Notes: generated from the letters alone by a model not told the origin. Shown: positions 10,631 through 22,879, counted from the stretch's first letter. The stretch: 64,000 nt of DNA from Ligula intestinalis (GCA_036362985.1 JAYGXS010000007.1:5294014-5358013), one strand, 5' to 3'. Translations and numbers: made by a program.

Positions 10631-10965
10631 TGTGGCCTACCTTTCCGCACCGCCCATTCGTGCTTCGTTATTTGCGAGCTTAGTCCTCACCCGAGCTGCC
10701 CTGTACAACGGCAAGAGCAGTCGCGACAGGATACTTTATAAACGACGTCAGACTGTTCATCTACTTCTTATCAGTGTTTTATTTGAATCAGAAGACGCAA
10801 GCGTGGACTCAGTCAATCACAAATGCTACCTCCAAAGTTCTCAAAGCTGACTACAAAACAAACCAAAACAGCTCAGACCAATACAAGTATTGTTCCAGTG
10901 AGCGCGCTTTTGTCTTTGCAACGAGACCCAGGGGCATATTAATCTTAATTGCAAGAAAATTATGT

Positions 10966-11042
10966 TTGCCTGAACGTTTCGAGTTCTGGCGCGGATTCAT
11001 CTGCTATTGCTGTTGTCTCTTATGATGAATCCGCGACAGAAA
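10966..11042. ncRNA. Back-to-back hammerhead-like remnants
   Basis: On the minus strand, GATGAATCCGCGCC and GAAACGTTCAGGC (10966-11006). Immediately after, the plus strand has TCTCTTATGATGAATCCGCG (from 11017). Each has one damaged box. It is the most compact case of the divergent arrangement. Confidence 0.42.
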
Positions 11043-11379
11043 AATGATGTTCCTACACGGGCCGCCTCCAATTTTAAACAGATACGAAAACGGAAGCATG
11101 TCGGCTCACTGCCTATTTGACTTGTCACGCAAAGCTCGGACGTAACTGGATTTCGACAATTTTTTACGTTTAACCCAGGCACAGTTTCTATCTTCCTAAT
11201 AGTTCGTGCTCATATCCCTTTCATATAATTGCTTGGTATAGGCGGGATCCAATAACAACAGAAGTATGTGAGGCTATGATGTACTAGACTAATGTCGCTG
11301 TGCAGCAGACGCTCATTTGGTTACAACTATCGAGAGATGTTAAATTTAATAAGGTTTTACCCTTAAGCCTGCGGTCTTC

Positions 11380-11560
11380 CAGACCCGGTAGTTTAGGAAA
11401 AGCAAGAAGTCATGTGAAGGCCAGAATGGTAGGAAGAGTGTATTCTGTACAGAGGGGTTTGCAGAATATATAGTAGGAGATTTGACTGTCGGAGCGCCTT
11501 TCCTTCGGCTAGAGCGGCGTAGCTCGAAGTGATGCCTGGAGATAGGCACCGCATTGTGGT
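11380..11560. repeat. Fragment of a dispersed repeat family
   Basis: GGAAGAGTGTATTCTGTACAG and TAGTAGGAGATTTGACTGTCG recur at 13095-13200, 4610-4660 and 28225-28300 with changes. The family also appears reversed at 53140-53230 and 62490-62560. Confidence 0.45.
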
Positions 11561-11569
11561 GTGACCACA

Positions 11570-13090
11570 TGGATTGGGGTCAACCTACTAAAGAACAACT
11601 AGCCTACGAACGCGCGAATCTCACTGGACGATGGGGGGGGGTCAGGCCACTGTGGATTAAGGGCAGGACGAAAGTCAAAGTGCACACGTTTGCGCGTGGT
11701 CCGAGACACGCCGAAGACTGCCTTCGCGCGAGGTCCTATGGTCTCCGTGGCCTCGTTGGTGGCGTCACGAATTAGGAAGGCATCGGGCAGTAGGGACAAT
11801 ACACAACTGCCTTGTCAGCGACTGTGCCTGAGTCCACCCCCTGTTGTCTTGACTCTGTCTTACCATCTGGGTCAGGTGTTTAAAGGAGAAGTGAGTGTGG
11901 CGGATGCGGTACAAGTCTGATACCACTAGGTCAATTAACGCGTAAGTAGGTGATCTGCCCCAACCAAGCCCTGTTGCACAGGGTACTTATCATTATATTC
12001 GAATTGTCATCGTTAAATAAGAGGTAATTTGGTACCAGAGTGGCCATTACTGACGTGTTAGCCGTTATAAACTAGTTTTACCGAACCCGGGCTGTGGAGT
12101 ACGCAAAAACTTATCCCGGGAACTGTCAGGTGCTCTACACCTGGCTGATGACCGCAAACAAGCCAGAAACGACCATTTCGGTATCCGTTATCTCTGTCGG
12201 TAGCACTTTTGGTATTCTTAGGACTAGTCGCTATGCGATTGCCTGAGAGGGCTCTAGTTTGAACCCCAAGGCATGGTGGGACAAGCAAGTCAAAAGCCGG
12301 CCTATCCGGTGTCTAAGCTGCTAGGTATAGCTCTTGAAGGTTTTGTTCGCAGGTTTCGCCCTATCCCGGTATATGCAAATTTCTCCGAGGCACAAAACCA
12401 GAGATAAGTTGCATAATGCTCCTACCTACGTTAGAATTGTTGGTGTCAATTCTATCTCCAGATAGTCGTCATTGGCATGAAGACTAAGAAGGCTTTAAAG
12501 ACTGCTTTTAAATGCTTTATTCGAACTCAAGAAGATGGCAAGAGGATCTTCGCCAGCTAGCAGAACCCCGTGTTGTGACTAGCTAGCCTCGAAGTGGACT
12601 TTCTCAAAGGCTCACGGATGTGGTTCTCGACGTCTGCGAACAGCCAATCACAGTTGCCGCACATATTTCTTTTGAGCCGGCGACGAATAACAAACCTGTC
12701 TGCCTACTGGCCCGACTGCTGTCAAACCAGCTTTTGGACATGGTTGGCTTTTCTGGCTAGTCGTATGCTCTCCAAGTCAAATCTCTTACCATCTTTTCTT
12801 CGTTCCTCTGTGTATACAATATACTCTTCCTTCTACTCTGGTCACCATTGACTTCTCCTCTCCTACCTAATCATGGTCTGAAGATCGCAGTTGCTAGTGT
12901 TCAAATTACTTACCCCCTGCGATACATGTTCACCCATCTTCAAAGTACTCAAGTGTATCCGCTTGCTGAGTATGAGATCGATTTAGTGTCCCTCTCTTGG
13001 ACACAGACTTCTTAAAGCTCATATGAATAACTTTATCGCAGGTGATTAATTTAAGATGTAAAACCGTAGCCAGTGCGATCTTCAGGCCCA
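11570..13090. other. Unassigned, worn repeats
   Basis: Apart from a SINE body at 12095 and repeat-like text at 12530-12860 (GCCTCGAAGTGGACTTTCTC, compare 62170), nothing is supported. Confidence 0.45.
12095..12260 (+). mobile_element. tRNA-headed SINE, body fragment
   Basis: CTGGCTGATGACCGCAAACA and AGCCAGAAACGACCATT match the SINE body seen in fuller copies at 16880 and 53340. The tRNA-like head is absent. Confidence 0.45.
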
Positions 13091-13351
13091 GTTTCATGTA
13101 AGAGAAGAGAAGAACGGTGTCGCCAGGTAGAAGGAATAGCTTAATCTGTACAGATGTGAAGAATGAGTAGGAGGAAATTGACTGTCGGACGATTCCGCAA
13201 CCGCAGGCTAAAGGCCGCGTGGGAACAGACGTGAGTGCGGGAATCTTCACAAGCGTCTAGAGCGATTTTTGAATGAGTAAAAATGTTCGCGTTCCAGGTA
13301 TCTGCATGGATAAGGAAGAAGACGAGTCTAGCACCGGATCAATTGATTTAT

Positions 13352-13395
13352 TGTTGTGCGATTTCGAACTCTTACAGGCATCCATCTTCAGAGAT
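13352..13395 (-). ncRNA. Hammerhead-like motif, third lineage
   Basis: The minus strand reads CTGAAGA (13391-13385), a spacer with partial pairing, then GAAATCGC (13365-13358) and a CAACAATAAATCAA tail. The CUGANGA box is intact (N7 = A). Confidence 0.45.
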
Positions 13396-13529
13396 GAGAA
13401 GTAGCAACCGAAAGGAGGGGAATTATTAATGGCCACAAGCTAATCAACTGTCAGAAGTCAGTAGATTTTCAGGGCGTTAGAAACAGCTATCAAAAGGGAT
13501 GGGGGAGGAGGGCAATTAGCACTCAGTGG

Positions 13530-13550
13530 AGGGGGGGGGGGGGGGGGCAA
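13530..13550 (+). repeat. Poly-G tract
   Basis: A run of about 19 G residues, broken only at its edges. Confidence 0.9.
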
Positions 13551-13621
13551 TAATAGTGGTGTCCATTAATTAGCTGTTAGTTGAGCAGTGGTTCATAAAC
13601 AGTAATTAGTGTGGCACCTTG

Positions 13622-13990
13622 TCACCCGGTAGAGGGTTTTGGTAACCCTGCCTCCTCATCTGGCCGGTTCGACATGGGATCCTCTTCGTTTGCAATCCTT
13701 ACGTTTGGTTTGGTCCTGTTTCGTCCTTCGCTTTCATAATAGCGCAAGACTTTGAAGGCCACGGGGAGGTCTAGATGCCTGTTGACGGGGTTGACATCTG
13801 AGTACCATGCCTCAAGCATCAGCCTTTTGGCTTTTGCGTTTCCTCGACCTATGATGGTTGCTTCTTGAAGATCAAAGTTATGGCCAGTGCCTGCGACGTG
13901 TTCTGCAAGTTGAGAGTTTGTGTCTAGTCTCCTAGCTGTCAGTTTGTGCTCGTGAAAGTGGTCTACGATATGCGGCCTGTTTCTACAACG
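13622..13990 (-). pseudogene. Penelope-like element, end of GIY-YIG nuclease and tail
   Basis: The best-preserved PLE tail here. Minus strand: ARRLDTNSQLAEHVAGTGHN, FDLQEATIIGRGNAKAKRLM, LEAWYSDVNPVNRHLDLP and VAFKVLRYYESEG. The H..GTGH.FD and A.IIGR motifs are the last elements of the GIY-YIG-type endonuclease domain of PLEs. A stop interrupts the segment above 13819, so it is not functional. Confidence 0.7.
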
Positions 13991-14019
13991 TTATCGTAAC
14001 GTTATTGTTTGTTTACTTT

Positions 14020-14063
14020 CATCTCTGAAGATGGACTCTTGTAAAAGTTCGAAAGCTCAGGAC
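14020..14063 (+). ncRNA. Hammerhead-like motif, third lineage, AGCT helix III
   Basis: CTGAAGA (14025-14031), stem II GGACTCTT/AAAAGTTC (14033-14050, one mismatch and one G-T pair), then GAAAGCTC (14051-14058). The palindrome AGCT replaces ACGT, keeping self-complementarity. Confidence 0.55.
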
Positions 14064-14099
14064 AATAAATCAATCGATCCGGTGCTCTACATGTCTTCG

Positions 14100-16530
14100 T
14101 CCTTAGCCATGCCGAGCGGTTTTTGTGAGAGTCCACCTTGAAAGTTGATTGGTCCGAATGAGGTAGGTAGACACACTTGTGATTCGCTGTACACATCAGT
14201 GCATGTGCACTCATTAGCAGCAGTGAGCGTTTGTGCGCGAGCGTCTGCGCGGGGTAAGTCACTATAAGTTCATGCTTCTTATTCGTTTCCGGTATTTTTC
14301 CTAAGTAAACAGTATTTCTTTCAGTTGAAAGACCTAGCATTGGATATCAGTGTGAGTGCTGAGTAACAATCCTTTTAATACTATCAGAGAAATTTGTTTT
14401 GCTCGAGTTTTTGTATGATATCACTTCTAACTTTGTCGCATTTTCTTCTGTTACCTTCAGAGTTCCCGTTTTTATCTGCTAACAGGTGACACGGCTAGTA
14501 CCATTGCATTTTTACGTAAGCCTTTTTCTGCTCTTCTTAGTATTTTAAACGTGAAACTATTTTATCATAATTTTCAGGAAAGACTACGGGCCGATCGATG
14601 ATTTGAACGATTTTATCTGCTCACCTACTGTTAAGGAAGTACACTCCGGTGACGCAAAACGAATTGAACAGTCGACGAATGTCCATTTGACTGACACAGT
14701 TCCTACAGTAAAGGTTTCGTTAACTTCCTGTAAATTTGAGAGCTTTTTTTCTTTACCAACATAGGATAAGAGCGTTATGATGATACTTAACATTCACTCA
14801 GATATTAGCGTCATTATCGTTTAAGTATTTGCGCCTTTTCCTAATTATGTTAACAAATTTATTCAACAACAAAACCCTTTTAGAAATAGCTGATTCCTCT
14901 AGAGATGAACACAAGTTATTCAAAGATTAAAAGGGTCCTTGTTTGTTAAATAACCCTTATAACCTTCTTACTTGTTCGGAAATATTCAGAATTACAAAAT
15001 TCTGCCCGAGAGAAGAAGGGTAGTTTAAGTTCTAAAATCCCCAATGGAGCACGTACGAGTTCATAAGTTAATTGTTTAACTGAAGTTGGTATCAACAACA
15101 CAAAAATATAAAAGCCAATTCGATGTTTCTTCTTGAATAACTTTACGAAATATTAAAAATAATCAAAATGCATTTACAAATTCCATCTACCAATGGTCCT
15201 CAAGATTGCAAAGTCACTTTTTACAGCTTGGAGACCATAAATAATGCTTGAGTTGTTTTTCATTATAAAACATCCACTGGGTCACCATAAACACAATTTT
15301 TAATTGGATTGCATAATATAGATTCCAAAGATCTTCTGTGCATAAGGACAGTCGCCTCATTATATAGACGTCTGAATAAAGCCCCATGACAATGTCCCAT
15401 GACTTTTTAAGCAAACCAAAATTCTTACGATAATGCTTCGTCAGTAGATGCAGTTGAATTTAAACAAACTGGTCGAAAATAAGATCACTGCTTACTCTTA
15501 GCACATTTCCGAGGGCACACATTCCGTGTTGACATAGAAATAGAGCCCTTGGTATAACATGTGGCCCTGCAACGTGGTCCCGATTAAGGCTAAAGTAAGA
15601 AGTTGATAAGAGCCAACCCTCAGTACGAAGGGATACCCAAATGTTAAACGAGCTTCATGCCTCGATTTCACACTTAAAAATAGACTTAGTCTCTTGGACG
15701 TTGAACTACGTTAAAACTGCGAAAATATTTGACAAGCTGTCGCTCAGATACATGATCGATGCAGAAGGAAAGTTGACTCTGCGGTTGGCTACGATTTGGA
15801 CCAGTGGGCGTCCAACGCATTCCGCTCACCGGTCGGCATTGGTTGTGTCCGTCACTGACTGTCCTTGAAAACATTTTACGCAGCGTTTAACCCGATAGGT
15901 CTATAATCGTCTGAGCGCACGGCTGCGAAGAGTACGCCGCCTGCCTTTATTCGGCCCAAAGATGTAAGGTTCCTTTCATGCAAATGTGCGTCGGGATCAT
16001 CGTCTGTGCAAGACACGGGACGGTCTCGTCCCTCACACTGCCAGAAAGTGTTCATGTAGATGAGCAGAGGAGGTCTCGTCGGTTTGGCTGCATCCGAACT
16101 GGCACATGGTACTCTTGGATGATGTTTTGGCAACGATAGAATATGGAAATCAAGAAAAAGGCACGTGGGCTCCTGTTGAATGGGAAGAATGATGATGTTA
16201 GTTTCACCAGTGTATGTGGCGAGTGAGGCAAGAAATAGAGTCCACGAAAACAACTGAGAATATTCAAAGTTCCGGCATTTATTTGTCGTGTTGCTCCAAC
16301 GAGGTGTTGGAACAGAGGCGCACTACGAATAAGGGGTGTGCAAACGGGTAGAAAATGTGAACTATAAGGCTATATGCTAGAGGTTGGATTGGGTAACATG
16401 GTGTGCGGCAGAAAACTTTATTATTATACCCAAACTATGCCGTTTCTTTAACTTTACCTATTCACTTCAACTTTAACTATTCATTAAGCCTAGCTGGAGA
16501 CATTATTCTAAGATAAAGGCAACCCGCCTA
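14100..16530. other. No gene seen
   Basis: A long AT-rich stretch with low repeat content by eye. Possibly unique intergenic or intronic sequence. Confidence 0.5.
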
Positions 16531-16639
16531 AGGAGATTGTATTGCCGGCAAAGACGAGGCATTCTGTAATGGCTTTTTCATACTTATTAGCAATCGGTGG
16601 CTAGCCATACTCAAACCAATTCCAGCCTATCTTGTTCTG

Positions 16640-16985
16640 CCGGCGATGCTATTTGCCTAAGACTAATCATCGCTACTGCTGCTGTTGGGCCCGAGAAATG
16701 GTACCCAAGGGAGAGTGGGACAATTGAGTTGTGTAAGCGGTCGGCGAACGTTAATCAATGAGTGTCAACATCTCCCAACCTATAAACCGGCGAGACAGCG
16801 AGCTCACAGCCCAATTGTTAAAGAGTTAGACCCTAATCGAAAAGGTTGCTAGTTCGAGCCTCGGTCTGCGCACCACTTGGAGTTGGATTTGACTGGCTGA
16901 CAACGGCTTATAAGCCAGAAATGGTCGTTCTAGTCTCCGGTGTCTTTGCCGCTAATACTTCAAATTATAGCAATTAAAACTTGGA
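16640..16985 (+). mobile_element. tRNA-headed SINE, two overlapping copies
   Basis: The end of one copy (GGGCCCGAGAAATGGTACCC) runs into a second copy with a tRNA-like head (TAAAGAGTTAGACCC, box-B-like AGTTCGAGCC) and body (CTGGCTGACAACGGCTTATA). The reverse body also appears at 16535-16600. Confidence 0.6.
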
Positions 16986-16999
16986 CCTTACAGGCTCGA

Positions 17000-19030
17000 A
17001 CGTCGCTTATTTCGCGTTAACACATCGAGTGTAGTCATAAGTATGTCTAAGCTGACTACAAGCAGTACTTGTAGGGTAGCATTCTGCTTGTACTTCATGT
17101 CCCTCATGCTCGATTGCCACGAACTAACGGGATGGTTGACATGTCCTAGTTTGACAAGCATCTTCGGAGAGTTAAAGGATAAAGGCTCTCCAATTCGCAA
17201 AGAACTTACATATTCTTAGTAAATTTCTTCAAATGGGCAGTTTTTACTGCAAGGTCGTCGGAAATCTCACACAGCCCCATCTAAAAACAAGTACGTACAA
17301 CAAAAATTGAGTTTTTTTTTCAACTTAGGTATGGATAGTGAACATATATCACACCTCTGCTAGATTACATTGAATGTTGTTAGGTTTAGCGTCCGAATAC
17401 CAGTTATGATAAACTTACTTCCTGAAGAAGAAGAAGTAACGTGTTAAAAGCATCGGATAAAACTCGTTTTTGCGTGTCCTTAAATGACGTTTAAGCCGTT
17501 GAATACTCCACATTAAAGAAATTTTCAACTAATTTGCTTACAATTTACGTAGATATTACGCAGGGACTGGTGAACTTCGTTCAAATACATATTCATATTA
17601 TTGTCGTTTTCCACCTTTACTCCCTTGAATTTACTGACCCACATCGAGTTAGAAATTATTTTCTTACGTAAGTTAAAAGCCAGAATATAGAACAAAACCT
17701 AGAACTCGTTATGTTTGAAACAGCCTTACGAAATACCTTTTGCTTGTCCCCCAGCTACACTAGCGCACAGTTTGGCTCAGAATTCGTGTATTATGCCGAC
17801 ATCTGCGAAACATTGATACCCTCTTGCTAATCAACATTGAGTAAGGTTGTAATGCTGATTATCATATAGTCTATTTTAAAGCCACTTCAATCACGATAGG
17901 ATGCCGGCTTTTTAGGGAGCTTTACTCTGACCGCTAACAAAACGTGTGTACTGTAAAAAGCGGCTACTTAAGTAGTTTGCATTTTTATAATTGATTTTGA
18001 CTGCCTTTGTAAATTAAAAAATATTTTATGGAGAACGTAAACGAAAAAAATTTATTGTACTCTTTTGGTCAGAAATTACGCTTTCTTTAAATGTTTCTAC
18101 TTAAAGAAAGAGTATCCTTCGGTTTTAAATTTTTATCTAATTATGCGTTTTTTCAAGATCGTGAAGTGTTCATTCATAAGACATCGTTTGCGTCAATTTA
18201 TTAATTTTGCCTATAAAGTAGACTGCATGGTCCACATCTGTTGCAATATTTTATGAGAACTACGTGATTTCTTCCTCAAACCGTAGGAAAAAACGTTCTT
18301 TTTCTTTAATAGGATGTACACAACGCACAGGCTGTAAGCCTTGAATTCAGGTGTAGCAGTCGGTAGGTTTAAAAATTATTCGGCAATTGGACAAACTTTT
18401 TTAAACCGAACGATACCCTACCTTTTAGTATAGAAGTTAAAGGAGGCGTAATTTCCTACCAAAGGTGTACAAGCAAGAGTTTCTTCATTTATGTTTTCAT
18501 AAAATATATTTGTTACGTCAGTAGCCATTTTTTAGGGTATAGACTGTTCGTTTGCTGTCAGGAAGAAGCTCGTTAAAAAGTCGGCTTCCTATCATGACTG
18601 AAATGGCTTGAAAATATGCTACCTGGTAATCAGTCTTAAAACTTTACTCAATGCCAATTAACGAGTGGGTATCAGTCTTTCGTCAAACTGCACTGCATAG
18701 ATATTTCCACCGAAATAGTTTTCACTTTACCTCCAAATTTATGTACTAGTTAAAGGTTAGACAACGGTTCTGCTGATTTACTGCAGCCGAAAGGCAAAGC
18801 TCAGAGGTGGTCTGTGGCTGGACAGTCTGTCTCCCAGCTTTCTAGTGGTTTCACATGCAATGGCGTCAAACATTGCTAATAGCGTCAAACCGCACAAGTA
18901 GTCCTGAATTCGGGTGGTGAAGGCCTTTATGTCTGTCTGTTTGTCTGTCTACCTGTGTATTTGTTTATAATCTGATAAACAAGTCAGCTCAGCAAGAAGG
19001 GCCTGATTGCGCATATTGTCATTTTAGTCG
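17000..19030. other. No gene seen
   Basis: AT-rich and without recognisable repeats. It would be the upstream flank of the candidate first exon at 19113; no clear promoter is visible. Confidence 0.5.
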
Positions 19031-19112
19031 CCAGGGCCGGTTGGATAGGTTGTTGGGCTGCTACAGACAAACACTTGCGAAGCCCTCGTTATTTCTGTGT
19101 TTCTTTGTTTTC

Positions 19113-19278
19113 ATGACCCAACAGCAGCACACAGGAGATTATCTCATGGGGACTAACACCAACTCCGACAAGAGCAGTGAAGATATGTCACTTCCAGAAG
19201 CATCTGGCCACTGCAGGAGCAAGGAGAGGCCACCAGCCACGGCTGATGAACTTTTGCAAAGTGACCCCTCTTTTTCGA
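19113..19278 (+). CDS. Candidate first coding exon (possibly of the RIN-like gene)
   Basis: From an ATG at 19113 (MTQQQHTGDYLMGTNTNSDK) the frame continues SSEDMSLPEASGHCRSKERP and PATADELLQSDPSFS to a good donor, TCGA|GTGAGT, leaving one base. That phase would fit the acceptor at 23671. It is hydrophilic and of normal coding composition but short, and has no domain. A possible acceptor (ACCCAACAG at 19124) means it could instead be an internal exon starting at Gln. Linking it to the downstream gene is inference. Confidence 0.3.
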
Positions 19279-19659
19279 GTGAGTACTTTAACGTTCTAGC
19301 TTATGCTGCCCAGCTCCCTTAACATCCAAAATAGGTAGGGCATTCTTATGTGAACGCCTGAAAATAAAATGTACAACTGAGAGGTTAAACTTCCACCTAT
19401 TCATCAATAGGAATTGTCTACTATTCTTATTGGCCAATAGACACCATTTATTAAACCAATAGGAGCTTGCGTTGGTCGAGATTTATTATCTCCTGACATT
19501 TTTTCGCATACATTTAGCTCACTAAAGCAATTACAAGTGCCTTTTACTTATTTTTCACTATTCACTTTCCATGCAATTAAACAGGCATTACCTACTTATT
19601 AGGAGGTTTGGCAGATTTGCTTAACTTCGGTTGGCCAAATTGTGAAAAAACTCGAGGCG

Positions 19660-19741
19660 TTCGGTGGGATTTGAACCTGCATAGTAGAGAAGGCCTCTAC
19701 CGGAAGCCAACGCTCTAACCACTTGAGCTACAAACGCCCCA
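19660..19741 (-). ncRNA. tRNA-like sequence (pseudogene or SINE head)
   Basis: Minus strand: a 7-bp acceptor helix (GCGTTTG with CGAACGC, one G-T pair), a D arm with GCTCAAGTGGTTAGAGC and a box-B-like GGTTCAAATCC. The T stem has two mismatches and the anticodon region does not fold normally, so it is not a working tRNA. Confidence 0.5.
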
Positions 19742-20107
19742 CCTCACGCCATGAATTTAATCATACTTGGGATAACTTAACCCGCCCTACCTTACCGCTG
19801 GTATGGAATGAATCAATACGGAACAGCAAGCTGACTGCTCAAGTAGGATTTCCTAAGCAATCACCTAGAATCCACCAGAATGACAACTAGGCTGAACGCG
19901 TCAAGTTTTTTCACAATTGGGTCAAATCAAATTTTAAAAAATCTTCCAAACCTCCTACTAATTAAGTCAGCCTCCTAGACATTCTGGTGGATTCTAAATG
20001 ATTGCTTAGGCAGCCAGCTTGCTGTTCCGCATTGGTGGATTCCATACAAGCGCTAAAGCTAGGCGGGGAAAATCGACCCAACTATGATTAAATCCATGAT
20101 GCGAGGA

Positions 20108-20190
20108 GGGGCATTTGTGGATCAAGTTGTTAGAGCGTTGGCTTCCGGTAAAGGCCTTCTTTACTATGCGGGTTTCAATCCCGCCGATGA
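20108..20190 (+). ncRNA. tRNA-like sequence, mirror copy
   Basis: The plus-strand partner of 19660-19741, with GATCAAGTTGTTAGAGCG, GGCTTCCGGTAAAGGCC and GGGTTTCAATCCC. The box-B region pairs better (GCGGG/CCCGC), but the acceptor helix is worse. Confidence 0.45.
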
Positions 20191-20439
20191 CCTCCAGTGT
20201 TTTTCACAATTTGGTCAACTTACATTACCTACTTCTTAACCAGGCATTACACCTTAAATCACGAATTCCACTAGGTGACCTCACATGACATTTTTACCAT
20301 AAAATATGATGATGATAAAAGGTACAATAAAATGACTCTATCCTCGTGCACTAATTACTTAATCAAAATGATGAAATCGTAAAAACCTTCCAGAGAGTTT
20401 TTGAACTGCAGCTTGAACGGTAAATAGTGAGATATGCGA

Positions 20440-20580
20440 AAATATTCGAGGTCCAGATATACTATTGCTTTCATGATCCCTGGAAGAGAAAGAGGAAGAT
20501 ACGGCGATTCTTGAGACCCAGTTGTATTTATGCAGACTTTTCTAAAACATTCCCGCTTTCATCCTCAGAGCCTAGTGTCT
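20440..20580 (-). mobile_element. Worn second-lineage ribozyme unit
   Basis: GGTCCAGATATACTATTGC and GGAAGAGAAAGAGGAAGA are the unit's tail; a damaged ribozyme-like segment (CTCTGAGGATGAAAGC, GAAAAGTCTG) lies at 20530-20575 on the minus strand. Confidence 0.42.
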
Positions 20581-20589
20581 ATTATCCTG

Positions 20590-22220
20590 CTGGCGAAGAG
20601 TGAGTGTGTCTGACTGCTATACGCGTGTTATAACTGTGCCTGATGCTCACACGTCGATCGATCCTACCGCTTGATCGGCCCTTCTTCCCCCTCTTCCGGG
20701 GGTGATGAAAACAAGGCACAAGGCTAAATTTATTGACCTATCAGACACAGGAAAAAAGAACAACAATTGGAAGTGTGTATGAGTGTGTGCGTGTTTGGGT
20801 GGCTCAAGCAGTGCGTTTGAATCATCCCCTTCACGGACTGTGCATAGTTCTCATTTAGAGGCACACTGGTTACGCGCGCATCGTGCCCGAAATATTTTTG
20901 TATTGCTGATTTTAATTATCACGCGCTTTTTGTTGCTAAGCCTTAGGTTGTTTGAATAATCCTTTCCCAAATATGTTGATTACTTTTTGTTTAGCCCGAT
21001 TTGCCCCACTCATAAAACCCCTTTTACTGACGGACCTGCAGGACAGAAGCATGGGCTGTTTTCGAGCTGTTCCATATAGGGAATCTTTGCCGGCTATTTT
21101 AATTACTTTTCCTTTCGCCTGATGTGTCCCAACCGTAAGATTCCTATTATTACCGGTCCCGTAAGCCACAAACCCGGGGTCTTCTGTTACTGTAGTGTTT
21201 CTTACCAAGAGATGTTGCCCTCAGTCGAGAATTGGAGTTTGCTGAAGGTGTGCTTTCGATTATTCATCATTAGGCCAGTAAAATAATGCCCCTGTTGATT
21301 GGGATCTTAAGCCTCTGTCACTCTACCCCTCCCTTGCATTATTGTAATGGCTTGGTGATTAATAATCTAAAATGTACAATCGCCAAACATGACTTCTTGA
21401 ATGTTTGTATGGCTATTATCGCTGAAATTAAGCAGTTTTATTATCATGTGTGCTGGTTGCATGCATGTCGTGCCCGACGCGTAAATCATCAATTCTACAT
21501 GCGTGTTCGACACGGCTCTCCGTTTGGTCGTCGGTTGACGATCTTTCCTCGCTCGAACCTCGGTTGTGTCTTGTCAAGTAAATCGCGCAGTCAGTCACGT
21601 GGTGCGCAGACAGGTCTGTGCGACGTCACCTCAATAATCGGTTGACAGCCAGACGTCATCGTGCATACGCTTTTGCTACCGGTGAACGTGGAGTGAAAAT
21701 GGCCCCTTACTTTGCACGGAGTGAACAACGCCCACCGGGGAGCTAGCAGCAGTCGAGGCAGTGGCTGCATAGCTAGCAAATTCAGTGTTGTATTTTCAGA
21801 AGACGTTTATGCAGGCACTACCACTTCCGAGGTCAACGCCGACACCAGGCGCCGATCGCATATCGCCCCCCACTCCCTGGTGACGGTTTTGCACGCCGTA
21901 TAAGCGGCAAAAACTTTCACTCCGCTTGCCTCACTCATGACCAATACCCGCAGCCTATCCTAGTTACCCCTTCTCCCAACGCAACGTCGATCGCGCTATG
22001 CAGGTTGCGTGAAAACGATGGGTTGTGCTTTTAGACTAGCCGTCTTCACTGACTTTCCGTCATGTCCATGGCGAAATCCATAGTGGTCTTGATCGTCCAG
22101 GTTAGTGGACACTAAGTTTGATAGTGTTGCCACATGCCTAGATGTCGCCCTCTAATTACGCCTTGTTCGAATCTCCAATAGAATACACAACGGCGATCGT
22201 GCAAGTATGGAAGCTTCTAT
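20590..22220. other. No gene seen
   Basis: Spacer with worn repeat text. A search by eye for the missing SH2 exons (FLVR-type motif) found nothing convincing here or to 23670. Confidence 0.4.
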
Positions 22221-22224
22221 ACGC

Positions 22225-22440
22225 ACTTAGTGCAAGGTATTAAAGGCAAGCAGAACATGTGCAAATAGGTATAGTCAGACCAATCAGATTGCGACCCTGA
22301 AGTGTAACATGGCGACTGGCTTTCCGGCTCATCCGAACCGTAGGACAGAGCACGAATCTTGGCCAGCGGCTTGTGCGCTTTCATCAAGCGCGCGGCCTGT
22401 GCGGATCGATGACGCACCATGTGACAAGTAATCAGGCCAG
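22225..22440 (+). repeat. Dispersed repeat, copy 1 (copy 2 at 26375-26580)
   Basis: Shared blocks: TATTAAAGGCAAGCA, CAGACCAATCAGATTG, ATAACATG/TGTAACATG, CTTTCC.GCTCATCCGA and a GCGCGCGG...TCGAT segment. No coding frame. Confidence 0.6.
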
Positions 22441-22879
22441 CGAAATAACAACTCTGTTAAGCCTGCTCTTTACAACTAGTAAAGTCAGTGCGCATGGCAT
22501 GTTTCGCTATTTCCTAAGTTGTCGGTCCATATGCGGTTCGGGAAGTGAATAGGTACTCCGATGCACCACATGGGACCATATCGTGCGTGACACTCGCGAG
22601 GGGGCTGTTTAGCTTTGCAAGGTAATGAAATCGAGCCCGATATTGGAGTTTAGTGGGTGAGGGAGGAAGTAAAAAGTATGTTCGGTGCTGTGCAATTTTG
22701 CTTCCCCATAAAAAAAAATTCACATCAGTGTTAGTTCAGTTTTAGTTTATTTTTGTTTCTTTTATTGACGACGTGCGGCTGCTTTTACTCTCAGAAGCTA
22801 TTGTGCATTGAAAAAAATGTGGAAAAAGGTCAGACTGTAATCCATAATGACAAAAAGATGATATGGGGTTGATAGAGTT

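Larger units (their letters stand above)
13320..14100. mobile_element. PLE remnant flanked by inverted ribozyme-bearing arms
   Basis: The left arm (13320-13400, minus) and right arm (14010-14100, plus) share TCATCTCTGAAGATGGA, CAATAAATCAA and GATCCGGTGCT in opposite directions. Between them is a minus-strand PLE tail (13622-13990). This is the clearest case of a PLE fragment between inverted terminal repeats that each hold a hammerhead-like motif. Confidence 0.6.
19585..20250. mobile_element. Large palindrome with two inverted tRNA-like sequences
   Basis: The arms mirror each other around 19930. Shared blocks are GGCATTACCTACTT, TGGCCAAATTGTGAAAAA, GCGTTGGCTTCCGGTA, AAGCAATCA.CTAGAATCCAC and AGCAAGCTG. 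Both arms carry a tRNA-like sequence near the outer end. This looks like a foldback element or an inverted SINE dimer. Confidence 0.62.

Noticed and set aside
19660..20190. Functional tRNA genes
   Set aside because: T-stem mismatches in one copy, a damaged acceptor in the other, and no normal anticodon arm in either.
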